The notes beneath the pieces were generated by a model, which was given only the letters and a program-made list of their open reading frames with translations, did no database searches and was not told where the DNA came from. A stretch of 64,000 nt of DNA from Variovorax paradoxus (GTDB lineage Bacteria; Pseudomonadota; Gammaproteobacteria; Burkholderiales; Burkholderiaceae_C): contig CP063168.1 of the NCBI GenBank assembly GCA_016806145.1, positions 186,001-250,000 on the forward strand, read 5' to 3'. Shown here piece after piece: positions 61,446-64,000 of this stretch (its first letter is position 1; the number at the start of each line of letters is the position of its first letter). The position numbers and the translations under genes were made by a program.

Positions 61446-61468
61446 GGCCCGCTGATGCGGGCCTTTTT
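61446..61468 (+). terminator. intrinsic terminator after the YqaJ-like gene
   Basis: GGCCCGC and GCGGGCC pair around a TGAT loop, followed by TTTTTATTT. It lies 22 bp after the stop and separates this gene from the small-gene operon that follows. Confidence 0.88.
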
Positions 61469-61502
61469 ATTTGTCTCGTTTCTCACCGTAAGGAGATTTC
61501 CT

Positions 61503-61580
61503 GTGTTTGCCAAATTCGTTTCGGCTTCGATCGACTTCGTGCGCGCCCGGCTTTCGGCGTCATCCCACCTTGGAGGCTGA
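61503..61580 (+). CDS. 25-residue leader-like peptide
   Basis: A GTG at 61503 has AAGGAG seven bases upstream, one of the best ribosome sites in the region. The peptide starts MFAKFVSASIDFVRARLSAS and ends SHLGG. Its stop is 1 bp before the next gene's ATG, and its last codons contain the next gene's GGAGG, so ribosomes ending here would be placed at the next start. It may be a coupling leader or a small amphipathic peptide. Confidence 0.5.
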   Translation: MFAKFVSASIDFVRARLSASSHLGG

Positions 61581-61581
61581 A

Positions 61582-62172
61582 ATGGGAACCTTGGTCTTTA
61601 GTGGAACAAAGCAGCAGGTCGTTCGCGAAAAGCTGCGGCGTGTGCAACGCAACTCCGCAGTGATCGCCTCCAGATTGATGGGCAACAGGCTCTGGTATCT
61701 CGCCCGGGCGGACAGGGGCGACGGCTCGACCATCACGTGGATCGGCCTGACGCTTGTCGAGAGCCGGCGGGGAGACGTTTTCGTCAAGAGCATGGACGAG
61801 GGTTCCGGGCCGTTCTTCTATGACTGCCCGCTTTCCTTCCTCGCGCAAGCCGATGCTCCTGTTGGGCCGTACGCCACGGCCTGGCGAGAGCAGGTGCGCG
61901 CTTTCCATGCGGCGCGAGCCGTCAGGACTGCCGCGATTCGCGCCGGGGCGTGTGTTCATCACGGTACCCAGGTGTTCGAGCTCGTACGTAGCCTGGGGCG
62001 TCGCGGCTGGCAGGTGCGCCGCGTGAGCGATGGCGTGATGTTCCGAATGACACGCCGGCAGCTGTCCGTGGCCGAGGTGGTGCGCAGCGACGTCCTGGAG
62101 GAAGACTCCCTCCTTGTCGGGCGACAGGCGCAACCAGGCACGCACCCCGACTCCAAGGAGTGCCTCCAATGA
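61582..62172 (+). CDS. DUF6927-like hypothetical protein
   Basis: A 196-residue protein with GGAGG six bases before the ATG. The segment DVFVKSMDEGSGPFFYDCPL, followed by a small helix and TAWREQVRAFHAARA, resembles the DUF6927 proteins of plasmids and phages, whose function is unknown. The C-terminal half (ELVRSLGRRGWQVRRVSDGV) is basic and may contact nucleic acid. First main gene of a compact operon: its stop overlaps the next ATG by 4 bp. Confidence 0.6.
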   Translation: MGTLVFSGTKQQVVREKLRRVQRNSAVIASRLMGNRLWYLARADRGDGSTITWIGLTLVESRRGDVFVKSMDEGSGPFFYDCPLSFLAQADAPVGPYATAWREQVRAFHAARAVRTAAIRAGACVHHGTQVFELVRSLGRRGWQVRRVSDGVMFRMTRRQLSVAEVVRSDVLEEDSLLVGRQAQPGTHPDSKECLQ

Positions 62173-62435
62173 GCGCGTCGACACGCACGGTCGTGTTCAC
62201 CGCCCAGTTGCGTATCGGCGACGTAGAGGCGCTGCGGGCGGCTGCGGCCATGCGCGCGGTGCAAGTCGGGCTCACCGCTCAAGAGTGGACCTCGATGCGT
62301 TCGGGCAGCAGCGACGACGTCGTGATGCTCCTGGACCCCGGCAGCATCGCCGCAGCGGGTCTGGAGATCATCCAGTCCCGGTGCGAGATCCTGGATTCCG
62401 AGGCCGTCGAGTCGCAAAAGGCCTGCGCGCCATGA
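62169..62435 (+). CDS. hypothetical small protein
   Basis: An 88-residue protein (MSASTRTVVFTAQLRIGDVE onward, then MLLDPGSIAAAGLEIIQSRC). It overlaps the genes on both sides by ATGA (62169-62172 and 62432-62435), which strongly supports translation. The pattern of a beta strand, an Ala-rich helix and a closing strand is compact, but I recognise no family. Confidence 0.6.
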   Translation: MSASTRTVVFTAQLRIGDVEALRAAAAMRAVQVGLTAQEWTSMRSGSSDDVVMLLDPGSIAAAGLEIIQSRCEILDSEAVESQKACAP

Positions 62436-62659
62436 GCGAAAGCCATCCGACCAACGTCGAGTTCGTCGTCGATCTGATGGAGCACTCGAAGCATGGGGCG
62501 CTGATCCAGGCGTTCGTCCTGCGCGCCATCGAGGTCTACGCCAAGGCGGTGTCCGTGAAGTCCCCCGAAGAAGTGGACACACCGCTGGTGGCCGGTCGGG
62601 CCTGGCACGGCTGCGCGGTGGAACTACTCGACAAGCTCGAGGGGCGCTACGGGCGCTGA
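62432..62659 (+). CDS. hypothetical small helical protein
   Basis: A 75-residue protein (MSESHPTNVEFVVDLMEHSK, ALIQAFVLRAIEVYAKAV, then WHGCAVELLDKLEGRYGR). Almost fully helical by eye. Short proteins of this kind are common beside plasmid DUF genes. Translation is coupled to the previous gene through a 4-bp overlap. Confidence 0.6.
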   Translation: MSESHPTNVEFVVDLMEHSKHGALIQAFVLRAIEVYAKAVSVKSPEEVDTPLVAGRAWHGCAVELLDKLEGRYGR

Positions 62660-62758
62660 TCGCGCTCTTTCCTTTCCCAGGCAGATCCCGACGAAGACCT
62701 GGCTCCCAGCGGGTGCAGGTCGTCGTCGGGGTGTATGCCGCATCTCTGAACATTTCTA

Positions 62759-63172
62759 ATGGACATCGATATCCAAACCATGAAACCCGATGAGCGCGCA
62801 GCGTTCTGGATAAAGAATCTGCAGGCGGCACGGACCCTGATGCTTTCGCTGCATCCAGGCCAAGTCGAACTGGATCACTGGAGGCATCCTTGCGGCACGA
62901 TCTTCTGCTTCGGCGGTTGGCTTCCCACGGACGCGTACTTCCAAAGCCTGGGCGTGACCGCGGAGCCGATGCTGGGATATCCACAGCTGCCAAACGACGA
63001 AGATCGCTTCGAGCCCTACAAGGTAGCGCTCGTGCTATTCGGCGAGGAGGCGTTGTTCTTCGCGCGCGACTGGCTCGAGAACGAGTACGAGGCCAACTCC
63101 AGCCATACGGATCGCGACGTCGTGCTTCACCGCATCGACGCCCGGTTGCGCAGGCTTGGCGAGGAGAACTGA
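62759..63172 (+). CDS. hypothetical phage/plasmid protein with CGTxxCFGGW motif
   Basis: A 137-residue protein (MDIDIQTMKPDERAAFWIKN). The block VELDHWRHPCGTIFCFGGWL recalls small phage and plasmid proteins with a C-G-T-x-x-C-x-G-G-W core. The C-terminus is helical and charged. It follows the small-gene operon by 99 bp and precedes another small open frame. Confidence 0.6.
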   Translation: MDIDIQTMKPDERAAFWIKNLQAARTLMLSLHPGQVELDHWRHPCGTIFCFGGWLPTDAYFQSLGVTAEPMLGYPQLPNDEDRFEPYKVALVLFGEEALFFARDWLENEYEANSSHTDRDVVLHRIDARLRRLGEEN

Positions 63173-63173
63173 C

Positions 63174-63281
63174 ATGCGGCTGCTCGTTCGTCATGTCGTG
63201 CTGCACGATCGTCTGGGCATCACCCGCATGGTGCCGGTCTATACGCGCCGAAGCCGCCGGGCGCCGATGCCCTCGGGTTGA
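63174..63281 (+). CDS. possible 35-residue basic peptide
   Basis: Starts at an ATG seven bases after GAGGAG, 1 bp after the previous stop, and reads MRLLVRHVVLHDRLGITRMV then ends in an Arg-rich tail. The ribosome site and tight spacing are the only support. Confidence 0.35.
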   Translation: MRLLVRHVVLHDRLGITRMVPVYTRRSRRAPMPSG

Positions 63282-63485
63282 GGGCGCGCGCCTCTTTTCC
63301 GAAAGGCGTCCCAGGGTCCCGACCGCGAGGTCAACCGACCCCTCCTGACGCGCCATCGCCCGCGAGCACCGCGCGCGACGTGCGCGTCGACTCGACCTCC
63401 GGTCGAGCCCGATGTGCGCGCCCGCGCGGCGCCTGCACCATTTTCGCCCTCACCGGCGCATATCCTTTTCCTAGGAGACCTGCCT

Positions 63486-64000
63486 ATGCGCAGTGGCCTT
63501 GCCACGGCCGGCGACCAATTCGCGCCGACCGAATCGACTTCGACGTCGGGGCTACCACCCACGTTGACCTATCACTTCACCCGGGTAAGTCGGAACACCA
63601 AGACCGGACCGATCCCCGTCACCACAACCAGCAGGAACTCCTGCCCCGCGAGCTGCAGCTATCGTGCCGTCGGCTGCTACGCCAACACCGGACCGCTCGC
63701 GCTGCATTGGAAAAACGTCAGCGAAGGGCACCGAGGAGGAAGCTTCGAGGAGCTGCTCGAGGACGTCGCATCCATCCGGCGCGGCGCCTTGTGGCGACAC
63801 AACCAGGCTGGCGATCTGGCGCCGACGGCGATTGGAGAGTTGGACATTGCACTTCTGGACAGAATCGTGCGAGCCAACAGTGGCCGTCGTGGCTTCACGT
63901 ACACGCACCATAGGCCCAGCGACGGCAACCGCGCGGCGCTGCGTCGTGCGAACCATCGCGGCTTCACCGTCAATCTGAGTGCCGAGACCCTCGCTCAGGC
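63486..64000 (+). CDS. DUF7227-like plasmid protein, 3' end outside window
   Basis: Starts at the ATG 63486, eight bases after AGGAG, and stays open to the window edge (171 codons). The family pattern is clear: NSCPASCSYRAVGCYANTGP, LALHWKNVSE, RRGALWRHNQAGDLAP, RANSGRRGFTYTHHRPSDGN and NHRGFTVNLSAETLAQ. Four cysteines in the first block could bind a metal. Proteins of this family are common on betaproteobacterial and actinobacterial plasmids and phages and have no known function. A leftward frame over the same DNA is a shadow. Confidence 0.8.
   Translation, partial: MRSGLATAGDQFAPTESTSTSGLPPTLTYHFTRVSRNTKTGPIPVTTTSRNSCPASCSYRAVGCYANTGPLALHWKNVSEGHRGGSFEELLEDVASIRRGALWRHNQAGDLAPTAIGELDIALLDRIVRANSGRRGFTYTHHRPSDGNRAALRRANHRGFTVNLSAETLAQ

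Noticed and set aside
63552..63956. Leftward open frame near the right edge
   Set aside because: The plus-strand frame from 63486 shows a full DUF7227 pattern and a ribosome site, so the antisense frame is a shadow.

Overview
The window looks like part of a large plasmid or secondary replicon of a betaproteobacterium (Burkholderiales; a Variovorax/Comamonadaceae-like host is my best guess from GC-rich coding, protein style and gene content, not a proof). It carries a full replicon core: a Rep_3-type initiator, ParA and ParB, a set of short palindromes that look like ParB-binding centromere sites, and iteron-like repeats. There are no rRNA or tRNA genes and no CRISPR array that I could see.

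Layout. 1-8.7 kb: the end of an IS66-type element, then an amino-acid/organic-acid metabolism cluster (orphan GltI-like binding protein, LysR regulator, aminotransferase, SDR, RraA-like protein, glutamine amidotransferase, homoserine-dehydrogenase-like enzyme) and two decayed genes (LysR, SDR). 8.7-19.2 kb: one long leftward cluster reading LivK-LivH-LivM-LivG-LivF, alpha/beta hydrolase, three molybdenum-hydroxylase subunits, a CoxG-like protein and a TetR regulator. This looks like an import-and-oxidise pathway for a small organic, probably aromatic or N-heterocyclic, compound. 19.2-25.3 kb: an insertion-sequence pile-up, including an IS3-family element inside an IS110-family transposase gene with a 5-bp target duplication, an intact IS110 element, and remnants of others.

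25.6-34.0 kb: a DUF262/HNH protein (likely defence) beside the replication and partition core. Five GTGTTGAAC-N-GTTCAACAC palindromes lie around and inside parB, and GAGRGTTTTCRGGAG repeats lie between parA and rep. 34.1-37.2 kb: a small membrane protein, a gene with a probable frameshift and a gene-poor stretch.

37.2-48.8 kb: the most distinctive region. A degenerate EAL-domain protein and a winged-helix protein lead into three genes that resemble the Caulobacter holdfast-anchor set HfaA-HfaB-HfaD: a small secreted N/Q/S/T-rich protein, a CsgG/HfaB-type outer-membrane lipoprotein with an added OmpA-like tail, and a 1566-residue secreted repeat protein. A Crp/Fnr regulator and a GGDEF-EAL protein with an intact phosphodiesterase site follow. 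I infer a plasmid-borne surface-adhesion system under cyclic-di-GMP or cAMP-type control.

48.8-64 kb: plasmid/phage-like accessory genes: a DUF3987 protein, an inovirus Gp2/YfjJ-like protein with a His-x-His motif, an AlpA-like regulator, a NERD-domain nuclease-like protein, a YqaJ-like protein without its catalytic residues, an IS1182 remnant, and a compact operon of small overlapping genes ending in a DUF7227-type gene cut by the window edge.
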